DNA of 64,000 bases from Jiangella aurantiaca (lineage in GTDB: Bacteria; Actinomycetota; Actinomycetes; Jiangellales; Jiangellaceae), in contig NZ_SMLB01000008.1 in assembly GCF_004349105.1 (NCBI RefSeq), forward strand, positions 124,001-188,000. Reading direction: 5' to 3'. Below the pieces are notes generated by a model. That model ran no database searches. It worked only from the letters and a program-made list of their open reading frames with translations, and was not told the origin of the DNA. Shown one piece after another: positions 7,142 to 15,314 of this stretch. A program made the translations under genes and the position numbers. Position 1 is the first letter of the stretch, and every line of letters starts with the position of its first letter.

Positions 7142-9549
7142 TGCCGAAGGACCTGTTCGTCGCGATCGTCAGCACCAGCCCGTCCTTCCACGCCATCGCC
7201 GCTGCGGCGCTCGGCCAACTGGCCGCGGGCAACCGCTGGTTCGCCGGCGCGCTGGACAAGGACGTGTTCCCGACCGCATGGCCGCCACCGGCCCAGACGC
7301 TGACCGAGCGGGCCAACGCCTACCTGGACGACGTGCTGCCCGAGGCCCGGGTCGAGTTGGTCGAGGTCGCCCGGCTCGGGTTGGTCGAGGAGCGGCTGCG
7401 CCAGGTCCTGCCGGCCCCGGCGACTGGGCCGGCGGAAGGCGCGCGCCCGTGGACCGCCGCGCCGACCGTGCTGCTGCTGATCGACGCCACGACGGCGGTG
7501 ACCGGCAGCGACGTCGGCGCTCGCCTGGACACCGTCGTCGAGACGCTGGCGAAGCTGCGCCAGCATCTCGGCATCGGCGTCTCGCCGTACTCCGTCGTCG
7601 TCTACGACGAGCTCGACGAGGACCAGGTCTACTCGCGGACGGTGTGCACGTCGCGGCGGCTGCCCGACGACGACTGGGTGCTGGCCGCGGAGGTGCTCAC
7701 GGCGTTCACCGACCTCGTCCAGGCCCGCCATGCCAACGCGCGGGCGCTGCTGCCGGACACCGAACCGACGGGGACCCTCGCGCTGGCGCTGACGAGCTTC
7801 CTCACCGAACAGGCGGGGTCGCGCTGGGCGCTGCACTTCTTCACCGGGACACTGCCGGCCAAGCTGATCCAGGACGCCACCACCATCGCCCGGCAGGCCG
7901 GCAACCCGGTCCTGCGCGGCCCCAACGAACACAGCCTGGCCTGCGGCGCGCTGGCTCGCTGGCAGCTGGACCAGGCGCCGTTCCTGCTGGTCGCGACCGC
8001 CGGCATGGTCGACGAGCTCAAGGGCACTTTGGCGAATCTCCGGGACTCGCAAGCTCGCGGCTTCATCGTGTTCGGCGAGACGGCGCCGGGCGGCTGGCAG
8101 CCGTTCCAGGGCACGGTCCACGACGACGAGGACGCCCGCGCCGTCTTCGCCGCCCGCGGCCTGCCGTGCTTCTACCTGACCGAGCCGGAGCGGCTGGCCG
8201 AGGACCTCGCCGCCGCGTTCCGCGCCTACCACCGGCGCGGCGGCCCGGTCGTGCTGCTGGTGGCGCCGTCCATCCTGCGCCTGACCGGCCCGCTCGACGT
8301 CCAGAAGGTCACGGTCGCGGCCGGGCACCCCCAGGCCGGCGACGACGCCGTCGACGCCGTCGCGCGCATCCTGAACGAGGAGCCCGGACCGGTCGTCTGG
8401 CAGTGCGGCAACCTGACGGAGGAGGAGCGGGAGCGCGTCTACGACCTGGCGCACCGGACCGGCGCCGCGCTGGTCGACTCGCTGGGCCGGCCGGGGACCG
8501 TCGCGCGCTACCACCGGGGCCGCGAGGTCGAGGAGTTCCTCGGCACGATGAGCATCTACGGCTGCTCGCCGCCGGTCTGGAGCCTGCTGCATCCCGACGG
8601 CCGGCGGCTGGGTCACGGCGACCACGCGCTGTTCTTCCTCAAGAGCCGCATCACCGACCTCGCCACCCCGTTTCCGGAGAAGGTGCTCTACCAGGACTGC
8701 CGGATCGTGCAGGTCACGGACACGCCAGCACACGTCGCGCCGTTCACCGACCTGCCGGTGATCGAGGAGCTGTCGTCGTTCCTGCGCCGCCTGGCACCGC
8801 GGGTGGCGCCCGGCGAGTGGGTGGTGCAGGCCCGGCGCGACGCGATCGCACGGGCACGGCGGGCGACGGGCGACCCGCTGGCCGCCGTTCCGTCGGTCCC
8901 GATGAGCCACGAGCACTTCTTCACCGCGCTCGACGGGGTCCTGCGGGGCCTGATCACCGGCCACGACTACGAGTACACCGGCTTCTACGACGTGGGCCGC
9001 GGCGGCATCTCGGCCATTCGCAACCTGGCCCGCACCGGGCCGGGGTTCTCCGGCTGGTACGGGCGGGCGCTGATGGGCGACGCGCTGCAGGCGATCCCCG
9101 CGGTCGCGCTGACCCGGCCGGGCAACGTGCTGGGGTTCATCGGTGACGGCGCCGCCCGGCTGGTGCCGTCGAGCCTGCCCAGCTTGGCCCAGCAGCTGCG
9201 CTACGAGCAGGGCCGAGTCGACGGCAACGTCAGCATCTTCTTCCTGCTCAACGGCGGGTTCTCCATCATCCGCTCGAACCGCGAGCTGCAACACGCGGCC
9301 ACCGCGGACGCCCAGATGTCGCTGCTGACGCCGGTGGAGCCGCCGTGGCGGGAGACCTGGGCCGGCACGACGGTGACACACGAGCGGCTGGTCACCGTCG
9401 ACCCGGACCGGCTCGCCGAGCGGCTGCTGGCACCGTCGGCGATCAACCTGTTCTCCGTCTACCTCGCCCACGACAACGAGGGCGACGACATCATGCCCAC
9501 CTCGCGCAAGAGCTGGCGGCTGCGGGTGACGCGGCCGGACGGGAGCTGA
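7141..9549 (+). CDS. Large ThDP-dependent enzyme of unrecognised subtype (802 aa)
   Basis: The protein has the thiamine-diphosphate enzyme layout: a PYR domain with the cofactor-activating Glu in GPNEHSLACGALARW (about residue 260), a middle Rossmann-like domain (GPVVWQCGNLTEEE, about 420-560) and a PP domain with the GDG...N motif (GDGAARLV at about 668 through LLNGGFS at about 703). Typical decarboxylase/carboligase members are 550-600 residues; this one has about 200 extra N-terminal residues (LLLIDATTAV...) that I cannot assign. No FAD-specific hallmark is visible. Likely chemistry is decarboxylation or C-C ligation of a 2-oxo acid; substrate unknown. It starts inside the stop of the previous gene and sits in the centre of the long operon. 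The start at ATG 7141 is well supported by this overlap. Confidence 0.7.
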   Translation: MPKDLFVAIVSTSPSFHAIAAAALGQLAAGNRWFAGALDKDVFPTAWPPPAQTLTERANAYLDDVLPEARVELVEVARLGLVEERLRQVLPAPATGPAEGARPWTAAPTVLLLIDATTAVTGSDVGARLDTVVETLAKLRQHLGIGVSPYSVVVYDELDEDQVYSRTVCTSRRLPDDDWVLAAEVLTAFTDLVQARHANARALLPDTEPTGTLALALTSFLTEQAGSRWALHFFTGTLPAKLIQDATTIARQAGNPVLRGPNEHSLACGALARWQLDQAPFLLVATAGMVDELKGTLANLRDSQARGFIVFGETAPGGWQPFQGTVHDDEDARAVFAARGLPCFYLTEPERLAEDLAAAFRAYHRRGGPVVLLVAPSILRLTGPLDVQKVTVAAGHPQAGDDAVDAVARILNEEPGPVVWQCGNLTEEERERVYDLAHRTGAALVDSLGRPGTVARYHRGREVEEFLGTMSIYGCSPPVWSLLHPDGRRLGHGDHALFFLKSRITDLATPFPEKVLYQDCRIVQVTDTPAHVAPFTDLPVIEELSSFLRRLAPRVAPGEWVVQARRDAIARARRATGDPLAAVPSVPMSHEHFFTALDGVLRGLITGHDYEYTGFYDVGRGGISAIRNLARTGPGFSGWYGRALMGDALQAIPAVALTRPGNVLGFIGDGAARLVPSSLPSLAQQLRYEQGRVDGNVSIFFLLNGGFSIIRSNRELQHAATADAQMSLLTPVEPPWRETWAGTTVTHERLVTVDPDRLAERLLAPSAINLFSVYLAHDNEGDDIMPTSRKSWRLRVTRPDGS

Positions 9550-9556
9550 CCGCCTC

Positions 9557-10702
9557 ATGGACTTCACCATCCCCGACGACCTGCGCGACTTCGTCGGCGT
9601 CGTCCGCCGGTTCCGCGAACGCGAGCTGATGCCGCTGGAACGCGACTTCCTGCTCGAGGGCCGGTTCTCCGCGGACCTGCGCACAGAGCTGGAGCACCGC
9701 GCCCGCCGGCAGGGGCTGTGGGCGCTGGACGTGCCGGAGGAGTACGGCGGCCAGGGCCTGGGCACGCTCGGCGCCTGCCTGGTGGGAGAGGAGCTGTTCC
9801 AGCACCCCGCGATGTTCGAGTTCGGCGGCAGCCCTGAGCCGACCCTGTACGCCTGCAGCGAGGAGCAGCGGCACCGGTACCTCTACCCGATCATCAAGGA
9901 GGACCTGCGCTGCTGCTACGCCTTCACCGAGCCCGGTGGCGGGTCGGACGTCGCGGCGATCCGCACCCGCGCGATGCGTGACGGCGACCACTGGGTGATC
10001 AACGGCACCAAGACGTTCATCTCCTACGCCGAGCGGGCGGACTTCGTGATCCTGTTCGCCACCGTCGACCCGGACCTGGGGTCGCGCGGCGTCACCTGCT
10101 TCCTCGTCGACATGGACAACCCTGGCCTGACCAGGTCGCGGTCGATCCCGACCATGGGCGACGACTGGGATCCGCACGAGCTCTCGTTCGAGAACTGCGT
10201 GGTGCCGGACGCCAACCGGGTCGGCGAGGTCGGTGGCGGCTGGCGGCTGGCCACCGAGCAGCTCACCCACGGCCGGCTCAAGATCGCCGCGTTCCAGCTC
10301 GGCATCGCTCAGCGCTGCGTCGACATCGCCGTCGAGTGGGCGAAGGAGCGCACCACCTGGGGCAGGCCGATCGCGTCGCGGCAGGCCGTGCAGTGGATGC
10401 TGGCCGACTCCGTCACCGAGCTGGAGGCGGCCCGGCTGCTGACCTACCGCGCCGCCTGGCTGGCCGACGAGGGCCGCACGGTCACCAGCGAGGCCTATAT
10501 GGCCAAGCTGTACGCGACCGAGATGGCGCAGCGGGTCACCGACCGCTGCCTGCAGATCCTCGGTGGCCTCGGGTACACGCGCGAACTGCCGATCCAGAGC
10601 TTCTACCGGCAGGTCCGGGTCTGGCGGATCGGCCACGGGACCAGCGAGATCCAGCGCTGGATGATCGCGCGCGAGCTGCTGGGACCGGCCGCCCGTGACT
10701 GA
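9557..10702 (+). CDS. Acyl-CoA dehydrogenase-family flavoprotein, catalytic Glu apparently missing
   Basis: A full-length (381 aa) acyl-CoA dehydrogenase fold: N-terminal helical domain, FAD-binding YAFTEPGGGSD, WVINGTKTFISYA, and C-terminal LQILGGLGYTRE. The usual catalytic base is Glu just before GTS in the motif EGTSEIQ, or Glu in helix G for isovaleryl-type enzymes. Here the first position is His (RIGHGTSEIQ, about residue 358) and the second appears to be Gly (LTHGRLKIAA, about 240). The enzyme may use another base, run as an enoyl reductase, or be altered; alignment is needed. It lies 7 bp after the ThDP gene and overlaps the next gene by 8 bp. Confidence 0.85.
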   Translation: MDFTIPDDLRDFVGVVRRFRERELMPLERDFLLEGRFSADLRTELEHRARRQGLWALDVPEEYGGQGLGTLGACLVGEELFQHPAMFEFGGSPEPTLYACSEEQRHRYLYPIIKEDLRCCYAFTEPGGGSDVAAIRTRAMRDGDHWVINGTKTFISYAERADFVILFATVDPDLGSRGVTCFLVDMDNPGLTRSRSIPTMGDDWDPHELSFENCVVPDANRVGEVGGGWRLATEQLTHGRLKIAAFQLGIAQRCVDIAVEWAKERTTWGRPIASRQAVQWMLADSVTELEAARLLTYRAAWLADEGRTVTSEAYMAKLYATEMAQRVTDRCLQILGGLGYTRELPIQSFYRQVRVWRIGHGTSEIQRWMIARELLGPAARD

Positions 10703-11162
10703 CGACGTCATCGGCGCGGCCGCCGCCCGGCTGGCCGCCGAGGCCGGCGTGACGCGGCGCCGCGACCTCGGCGCGCTCCCGGCCCGCGACCTGGAGCGGT
10801 TCGCCGTCGCCGCCGGAGGCCCGCCGCCCGTGGACGGAGCCGTGCCGCCGCTGTACTTGAGCTCGGTCATGGGCTGGTCGGCCGGGCCGCCGGAGGCGGA
10901 GCTGCGGCCGGACGGGTCCGGCGCCGACGAGACCCGCGGGCTGCCACTGGACGGGCTGCGGCTGATGGGTGCCGGCCAGGAGCTGGAGTTCCACGGTACG
11001 GTCCGGGCCGGCGACCGGGTCGTCGAGCACACGACGCTCCTCGACGTCCGGCGCAAGGCCGGCCGCTCCGGCGACCTGCTGCTGCTCACGGTCGAGCGCC
11101 GGTTCACAGACGAGGCGGACCGGCCGCTGGTCACGTGCCGCGAGACGTTCGTGGCGAGGTGA
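10695..11162 (+). CDS. FAS1-like dehydratase / MaoC N-terminal hotdog domain protein
   Basis: A 155-residue protein resembling the N-terminal (non-catalytic) hotdog half of HTD2/MaoC-type hydratases: an N-terminal ERFAVAAGGPPPV segment, PPLYLSSVMGWS, and the strand pair with LMGAGQELEFHGTVRAGD followed by LLLTVERRFTDE. These halves pair with a catalytic hotdog protein to hydrate or dehydrate 3-hydroxyacyl thioesters. The GTG start at 10695 overlaps the acyl-CoA dehydrogenase by 8 bp and the partner gene follows after 5 bp, supporting a heterodimer. Confidence 0.72.
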   Translation: MTDDVIGAAAARLAAEAGVTRRRDLGALPARDLERFAVAAGGPPPVDGAVPPLYLSSVMGWSAGPPEAELRPDGSGADETRGLPLDGLRLMGAGQELEFHGTVRAGDRVVEHTTLLDVRRKAGRSGDLLLLTVERRFTDEADRPLVTCRETFVAR

Positions 11163-11167
11163 CGGAC

Positions 11168-11605
11168 ATGTCGACGCGGTCGCGGACGCGGCCGGCCGGG
11201 GTCACCGCCGGGGACGCGCTGCCGCCGTACCGGCAGCGGACCAGCACGGTCCAGCTGTTCCGGTTCAGCGCCGTCACCTGGAACGCGCACCGGATCCACT
11301 ACGACGCCGCGTACGCCCGCTCCGAGGGCTACCCGGACGTACTCGTGCAGTCGCACCTGCACGGCTGCGTCCTGCTGAACGCCGTCCTGGCCTGGGCCGG
11401 GCCGGACGCGTCGCTGCGCGCCTTCGGCTGGCAGAACCGCGGCATCGCCGTCGCCGGCGACGAGCTGATCGTGACGGGGGCGGTCGTCGCCGTGCGGGAC
11501 GCGCCAGCGGAGCGCGTCGCCGACCTGCGGCTGGAGGAACACAACCAGCGCGGCGAGCCGTGCGCGCCGGGCCACGCGACGGTGGCCTGGCCGGCCGGGC
11601 CGTAA
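11168..11605 (+). CDS. MaoC-like hotdog dehydratase/hydratase, catalytic half
   Basis: A 145-residue single hotdog with the hydratase-2 active-site pattern TWNAHRIHYDAAYARSEGYP (an Asn/His pair on the active-site loop) and the following VLVQSHLHG segment, as in HTD2-type acyl dehydratases. With the preceding FAS1-like half it should form the dehydratase of the acyl module: removal of water from, or addition to, a 3-hydroxyacyl-CoA. It ends the first tightly coupled block; 83 bp without a gene follow before the sugar genes. No terminator hairpin with a T tract is visible there, so read-through into the next block is likely. Confidence 0.75.
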   Translation: MSTRSRTRPAGVTAGDALPPYRQRTSTVQLFRFSAVTWNAHRIHYDAAYARSEGYPDVLVQSHLHGCVLLNAVLAWAGPDASLRAFGWQNRGIAVAGDELIVTGAVVAVRDAPAERVADLRLEEHNQRGEPCAPGHATVAWPAGP

Positions 11606-11688
11606 CGCGCCCCCTGCCCCGGGCGGTCGCATCGCACAAGAATCGACAGCGCTGGTCAGAGTGCATTCCTCGGCGGAAGGACGATCGC

Positions 11689-12336
11689 GTGCGCCCACTG
11701 GTGATACTCGGATCCGGCGGCCTCGGCCGCCAGATCATCGGCCTCGCGCAGGACGTTGAGCGGGAGAGCTCCGCGGTCAAGCTGCTCGGGTTCCTCGACG
11801 GCGGCGTGGACGAGCCGGACGTGTGGGGCGTCCCGGTGCTCGGTGGCGACGACCAGCTGGGGGAGCTCGACGCCGACTACGTCATCGGGGTCGGCCTGCC
11901 GTCCGCCCGACGCCGGCTGGACATGATGGCGACGGAGCTCGGCCGCGAGCCCGCGACGCTGGTGCACTCGGCGGCGTGGCTCGGGCTGCACACCAGCGTC
12001 GGCGCCGGGTCACTGATCTTCGAGACGGCGCACGTGGTGGCCGGCGCCGAGGTCGGCCGGCACGTGATGATGGAGGTCAACACGTTCGCCGGGCACGACT
12101 CCCGGATCAGTGACTACGTGCTCATGGCCGGCGGCGCCTCCGTCGGCGCCCGGGCGGTCATCGGCGCCGAGGTGATGCTGGGCATCGGCTCGATCGTCCT
12201 CGGCGATGTGGTGGTCGGGGACCGCGCGGTCGTGGGCGCCGGCGCGGTCGTCACCAAGGACGTTCCGCCGGATGCCGTCGTCGTCGGGATCCCGGCGAAG
12301 CCCACGCGGCTGCGGCGCGGCCGGATCACCGCATGA
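11689..12336 (+). CDS. NeuD/PglD-like sugar N- or O-acyltransferase
   Basis: A 215-residue member of the NeuD / PglD family. The N-terminal part has a Rossmann-like nucleotide-binding turn (LVILGSGGLGRQI) and the C-terminal half is a left-handed beta-helix of hexapeptide repeats (SVGAGSLI, AEVGRHV, ASVGARAVIGA, VVVGDRAVVGAG) ending VVGIPAKPTRL. Family members transfer an acetyl or other short acyl group from CoA to the 4-amino of a UDP-trideoxy sugar, or O-acetylate sialic acids. Next to the acyl-chain genes, the donor here might be a non-acetyl acyl-CoA (inference). GTG 11689 has GGAAGGA 8 nt upstream. The next gene starts within its stop (ATGA). Confidence 0.82.
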   Translation: MRPLVILGSGGLGRQIIGLAQDVERESSAVKLLGFLDGGVDEPDVWGVPVLGGDDQLGELDADYVIGVGLPSARRRLDMMATELGREPATLVHSAAWLGLHTSVGAGSLIFETAHVVAGAEVGRHVMMEVNTFAGHDSRISDYVLMAGGASVGARAVIGAEVMLGIGSIVLGDVVVGDRAVVGAGAVVTKDVPPDAVVVGIPAKPTRLRRGRITA

Positions 12337-13331
12337 GCGGCGGGCTGGCCGGCCGGCGGGTTCTGGTGACGGGCGCCGACGGGTTCATCGGCAGCCACCT
12401 GACCGAGCGGCTGCTGCGCGAGGCGGCGTCGGTCAGCGCGTTCTGCGTCTACAACTCCAACGGGTCCTACGGCTGGCTCGACGAACTCGGCGCGGACCAG
12501 CTGGCGGCGACGGACCTGCAGCTGGGCGACATCCGCGACGCCCGCTCGGTGCGACGCGCCGTCCACGACGTCGACATCGTGTTCCACCTGGCCGCACTGG
12601 TGGCGATCCCGTACAGCTACCAGGCGCCGGAGTCGTTCGTCGACACGAACATCACCGGGACGCTCAACGTCCTGGAAGCGGTGCGCGACGCCGGAGACGT
12701 CCGGATGGTCAGCACGTCGACCAGCGAGGTGTACGGCACGCCGGAGTCGGTGCCGATCACCGAGACGCACCCGCTGTGCGGCCAGTCGCCGTACGCCGCC
12801 TCGAAGATCGCCGCCGACCAGCTCTGCCAGGCCTATGCCCGGTCCTTCGGTGTCGACGTGCTGACGCTGCGGCCGTTCAACACCTACGGGCCGCGGCAGT
12901 CCGCGCGCGCCGTCATCCCGACGATCCTCGGTCAGCTGCTCGCCGGCGCGACGACGGTGCGACTGGGCAGCCTCGAGCCGCGGCGCGACCTCACCTTCGT
13001 CACCGACACCGTCGACGGGTTCGTCCGGATGGCGACGTCCAACCTGCCGCCGGGGTCGCTCGTGCAGCTGGGCACCGGGGAGTCGGTGTCGATCGGCGAG
13101 CTGTTCGAGCTGTGCTGCGCGGTCACCGGCGTCGACGCCGTGGCCGTCACCGACCCGGAGCGGGTGCGTCCGGCGGCCAGCGAGGTGCAGCTGCTGCTGT
13201 CCGAGCCGAGCCGGGCCAAGGAGCAGCTGGGCTGGCAGGCCGGCTGGTCGTTGCGGGACGGGCTGGCCGCCACGGCGGCATGGCTGGCGCCGCGCGTGGA
13301 CGCGGAGCGAGCGGCGAGGTACCAGCGGTGA
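12333..13331 (+). CDS. LegB-like NDP-N-acetylhexosamine 4,6-dehydratase
   Basis: An extended SDR of 332 residues with GADGFIGSH at the N terminus, the Ser and Tyr-Lys catalytic set (STSTSEVYG; SPYAASK) and the substrate-binding segment LRPFNTYGPRQS. The stretch VYNSNGSYGWLDELG matches the LegB family, which makes a 4-keto-6-deoxy intermediate from NDP-GlcNAc in legionaminic-type pathways. It is followed directly by a LegC-type aminotransferase, the expected partner, and overlaps both neighbours by 4 bp. The exact nucleotide (UDP or GDP) cannot be read from the sequence. Confidence 0.85.
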   Translation: MSGGLAGRRVLVTGADGFIGSHLTERLLREAASVSAFCVYNSNGSYGWLDELGADQLAATDLQLGDIRDARSVRRAVHDVDIVFHLAALVAIPYSYQAPESFVDTNITGTLNVLEAVRDAGDVRMVSTSTSEVYGTPESVPITETHPLCGQSPYAASKIAADQLCQAYARSFGVDVLTLRPFNTYGPRQSARAVIPTILGQLLAGATTVRLGSLEPRRDLTFVTDTVDGFVRMATSNLPPGSLVQLGTGESVSIGELFELCCAVTGVDAVAVTDPERVRPAASEVQLLLSEPSRAKEQLGWQAGWSLRDGLAATAAWLAPRVDAERAARYQR

Positions 13332-14461
13332 TCCCCCTGTCCGAGCCGTCGCTGGGCGGCAACGAGGCGCGGTACCTGCGTGAGTGCATCGACACCGGCT
13401 ACGTCTCCTCGGCCGGTCCGTTCGTCGGGCGGTTCGAGCGCGAGTTCGCCGCCGCGGTCGGCGCCCCGCGCGCGGTGGCCTGTGCCAGCGGGACCGCCGC
13501 CCTGCACGTCGCGCTGCTGGCCGCCGGCGCCGGGCCGGGCAGCGTCGTGGCGGTCTCGGACTTCACCTTCATCGCCTCCGCCAACGCCGCCCACTACACC
13601 GGCGCCGCGCTGCTGCTCGTCGACAGCGAACCGGAGACCTGGAACATGAACACTGAGCTGCTGCACGACGAGGTGGTTCGGCGGGCCCGCCTCGGCCGGC
13701 CGATCCCCGACATCGTCGAGGTCGTGCACGTGCTCGGTCACCCGGCTCGGATGGAGCCGCTGTTCGAACTCCGCGACCGCTTCTGGATCGACATCGTCGA
13801 GGACGCTGCGGAGTCGCTCGGCGCCTCCTGGACGGAGGGGACGCTCGCCGGCCGCCAGGTCGGCACGGCCGGCGGCGCCGGCTGCTTCTCGTTCAACGGC
13901 AACAAGATCATCACCGCGGGCGGCGGCGGCGCGATCGTCACCGCCGACCACGAGCTGGCCGACGTCGCCGCCCGGCTCTCCGATCAGGCGAAGGCCCCGG
14001 GCGAGCACTACCGCCACGACGACGTCGGGTTCAACTACCGGCTCACGAACATCGCCGCAGCCGTCGCGAGCGCGCAGCTGGAGCAGCTGCCGGACAAGGT
14101 CGCCGCGAAGCGCGCCCTGGCCGCGCGCTACCGCGAGTCGCTGCGCCCGTTGCCGGTGACGCCGCCGCCGTCGGCCGACTGGGCCGACCCCACCTTCTGG
14201 CTCTACTCCATCCTCCTCGACGATCCCGGCCTCGACCCCGCCAAGCTGGTCGCCGCCCTCGCCGCCGACGGCATCCAGACCCGGCGGCTGTGGCCGCCCC
14301 TGCACGACCAGCGCCCGTACCGCTCCGCGGACCGGATCGGGGGTGCGGTCGCGGACGACCTATACCGCCGCGGCCTCTCGCTGCCCAGCTCGGCGCACCT
14401 GTCCGAGCACGACCAGCGCACCGTCGTCGCGGCCCTCGCCTCGATCTTGGCGGCGTCATGA
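13328..14461 (+). CDS. LegC-like sugar-nucleotide 4-aminotransferase (DegT/DnrJ/EryC1)
   Basis: A 377-residue PLP enzyme of the DegT/DnrJ family. It begins IPLSEPSLGGNEARYLRECI and has the ETWNMNTE phrase typical of the LegC subgroup. PLP binding is supported by ASGTAALH, the Asp in DIVEDAAESLG and the Schiff-base Lys in SFNGNKIITAGGGG. The expected reaction is amination of the 4-keto-6-deoxy-HexNAc nucleotide made by the preceding dehydratase. Start GTG 13328 overlaps the previous stop, and the stop overlaps the next start; the block 12333-15270 is translationally coupled. Confidence 0.85.
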   Translation: MIPLSEPSLGGNEARYLRECIDTGYVSSAGPFVGRFEREFAAAVGAPRAVACASGTAALHVALLAAGAGPGSVVAVSDFTFIASANAAHYTGAALLLVDSEPETWNMNTELLHDEVVRRARLGRPIPDIVEVVHVLGHPARMEPLFELRDRFWIDIVEDAAESLGASWTEGTLAGRQVGTAGGAGCFSFNGNKIITAGGGGAIVTADHELADVAARLSDQAKAPGEHYRHDDVGFNYRLTNIAAAVASAQLEQLPDKVAAKRALAARYRESLRPLPVTPPPSADWADPTFWLYSILLDDPGLDPAKLVAALAADGIQTRRLWPPLHDQRPYRSADRIGGAVADDLYRRGLSLPSSAHLSEHDQRTVVAALASILAAS

Positions 14462-15270
14462 GGGTGGAACGGACCGAACCCAGCGGCTCGCCCAGGGTCG
14501 CGATCATCACGGGCGGAGGCCGGGGGATCGGCCGCGCGATCACGCTGCGGCTCGCCCGGAACGGCTGGCGCTGCCTGATCGCCGGGCTGGACGAGGACGA
14601 CCTGAAACAGACGGCCGTCCTCGCCGGCCCGCCGTCGGAGTCGGTCCACACTCTCTGCTGCGACCTGGCGACTGTCGACGGGCGTGAGGCGCTGATCCGT
14701 TCTTGGTCCGCCTCGGCGTCACGGCTCGACCTTCTGGTCAACTGTGCGGCGCGGTCGACCGCGATGCCGCTGTTCGAGCAGTCGCCGCAGATCTGGCGGG
14801 CGGAGCTGGAGACCAACCTCGTGGCGGTGGCGTTGCTGTCGTCCTGGGCGATCGGTTGCATGCGGGAGCGGGGCCGCGGCTCCGTCGTCACCATCGGCTC
14901 GATCTACGGCTCGCTCGGCCTGAACAGCGCCTTCTACGAGGGCGTGTATCCGCAGGACGCGGAGGGCGGGCCGCTGCGGTCGCCGGCCTACCACGCGTCC
15001 AAGGGCGCCGTCGCGGCTTTGACCAGGGAGCTCGCGGTCGTGGCCGCGCAGTGGAACATCCGGGTCAACACGGTGTCGCCGGGGATGATCCGGACGCCGG
15101 AGCGCTCTGTCAGCGCGGACAACGCCGCCCGTTTCGCGCGTGCGACCCCTCTGGGCCGTCTCGGCCGACCCGAGGAGATCGCCGCCGTCGTCGAGTTTCT
15201 GGCATCCGATGACGCCTCGTTCGTGACCGGCGCCGACTGGGTGGTCGACGGCGGCTGGTCGGTCTGGTGA
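14458..15270 (+). CDS. Short-chain dehydrogenase/reductase
   Basis: Classical SDR, 270 residues: cofactor motif TGGGRGIG, NCAAR in place of NNAG, catalytic Ser in TIGSIYG, YHASK Tyr/Lys, and the C-terminal VVDGGWSVW. Between Ser and Tyr it carries an insertion (FYEGVYPQDAEGGP) that is shared, in altered form, with the SDR at 29054, so the two are close paralogues. The substrate is unknown; its position between the aminotransferase and the epimerase implies a carbonyl or hydroxyl of the sugar or its acyl group (inference). Coupled to the upstream gene by ATGA. Confidence 0.83.
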   Translation: MRVERTEPSGSPRVAIITGGGRGIGRAITLRLARNGWRCLIAGLDEDDLKQTAVLAGPPSESVHTLCCDLATVDGREALIRSWSASASRLDLLVNCAARSTAMPLFEQSPQIWRAELETNLVAVALLSSWAIGCMRERGRGSVVTIGSIYGSLGLNSAFYEGVYPQDAEGGPLRSPAYHASKGAVAALTRELAVVAAQWNIRVNTVSPGMIRTPERSVSADNAARFARATPLGRLGRPEEIAAVVEFLASDDASFVTGADWVVDGGWSVW

Positions 15271-15314
15271 CGCCAGCACTCCCAGCAAGGTTCGGCAGAG
15301 AGGACAGGCAGGCG

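Noticed and set aside
7120-9765. Long antisense open frames opposite the ThDP and acyl-CoA dehydrogenase genes
   Set aside because: Typical byproduct of very GC-rich coding DNA; the translations are low-complexity Arg/Gly/Gln/Asp without recognised domains.
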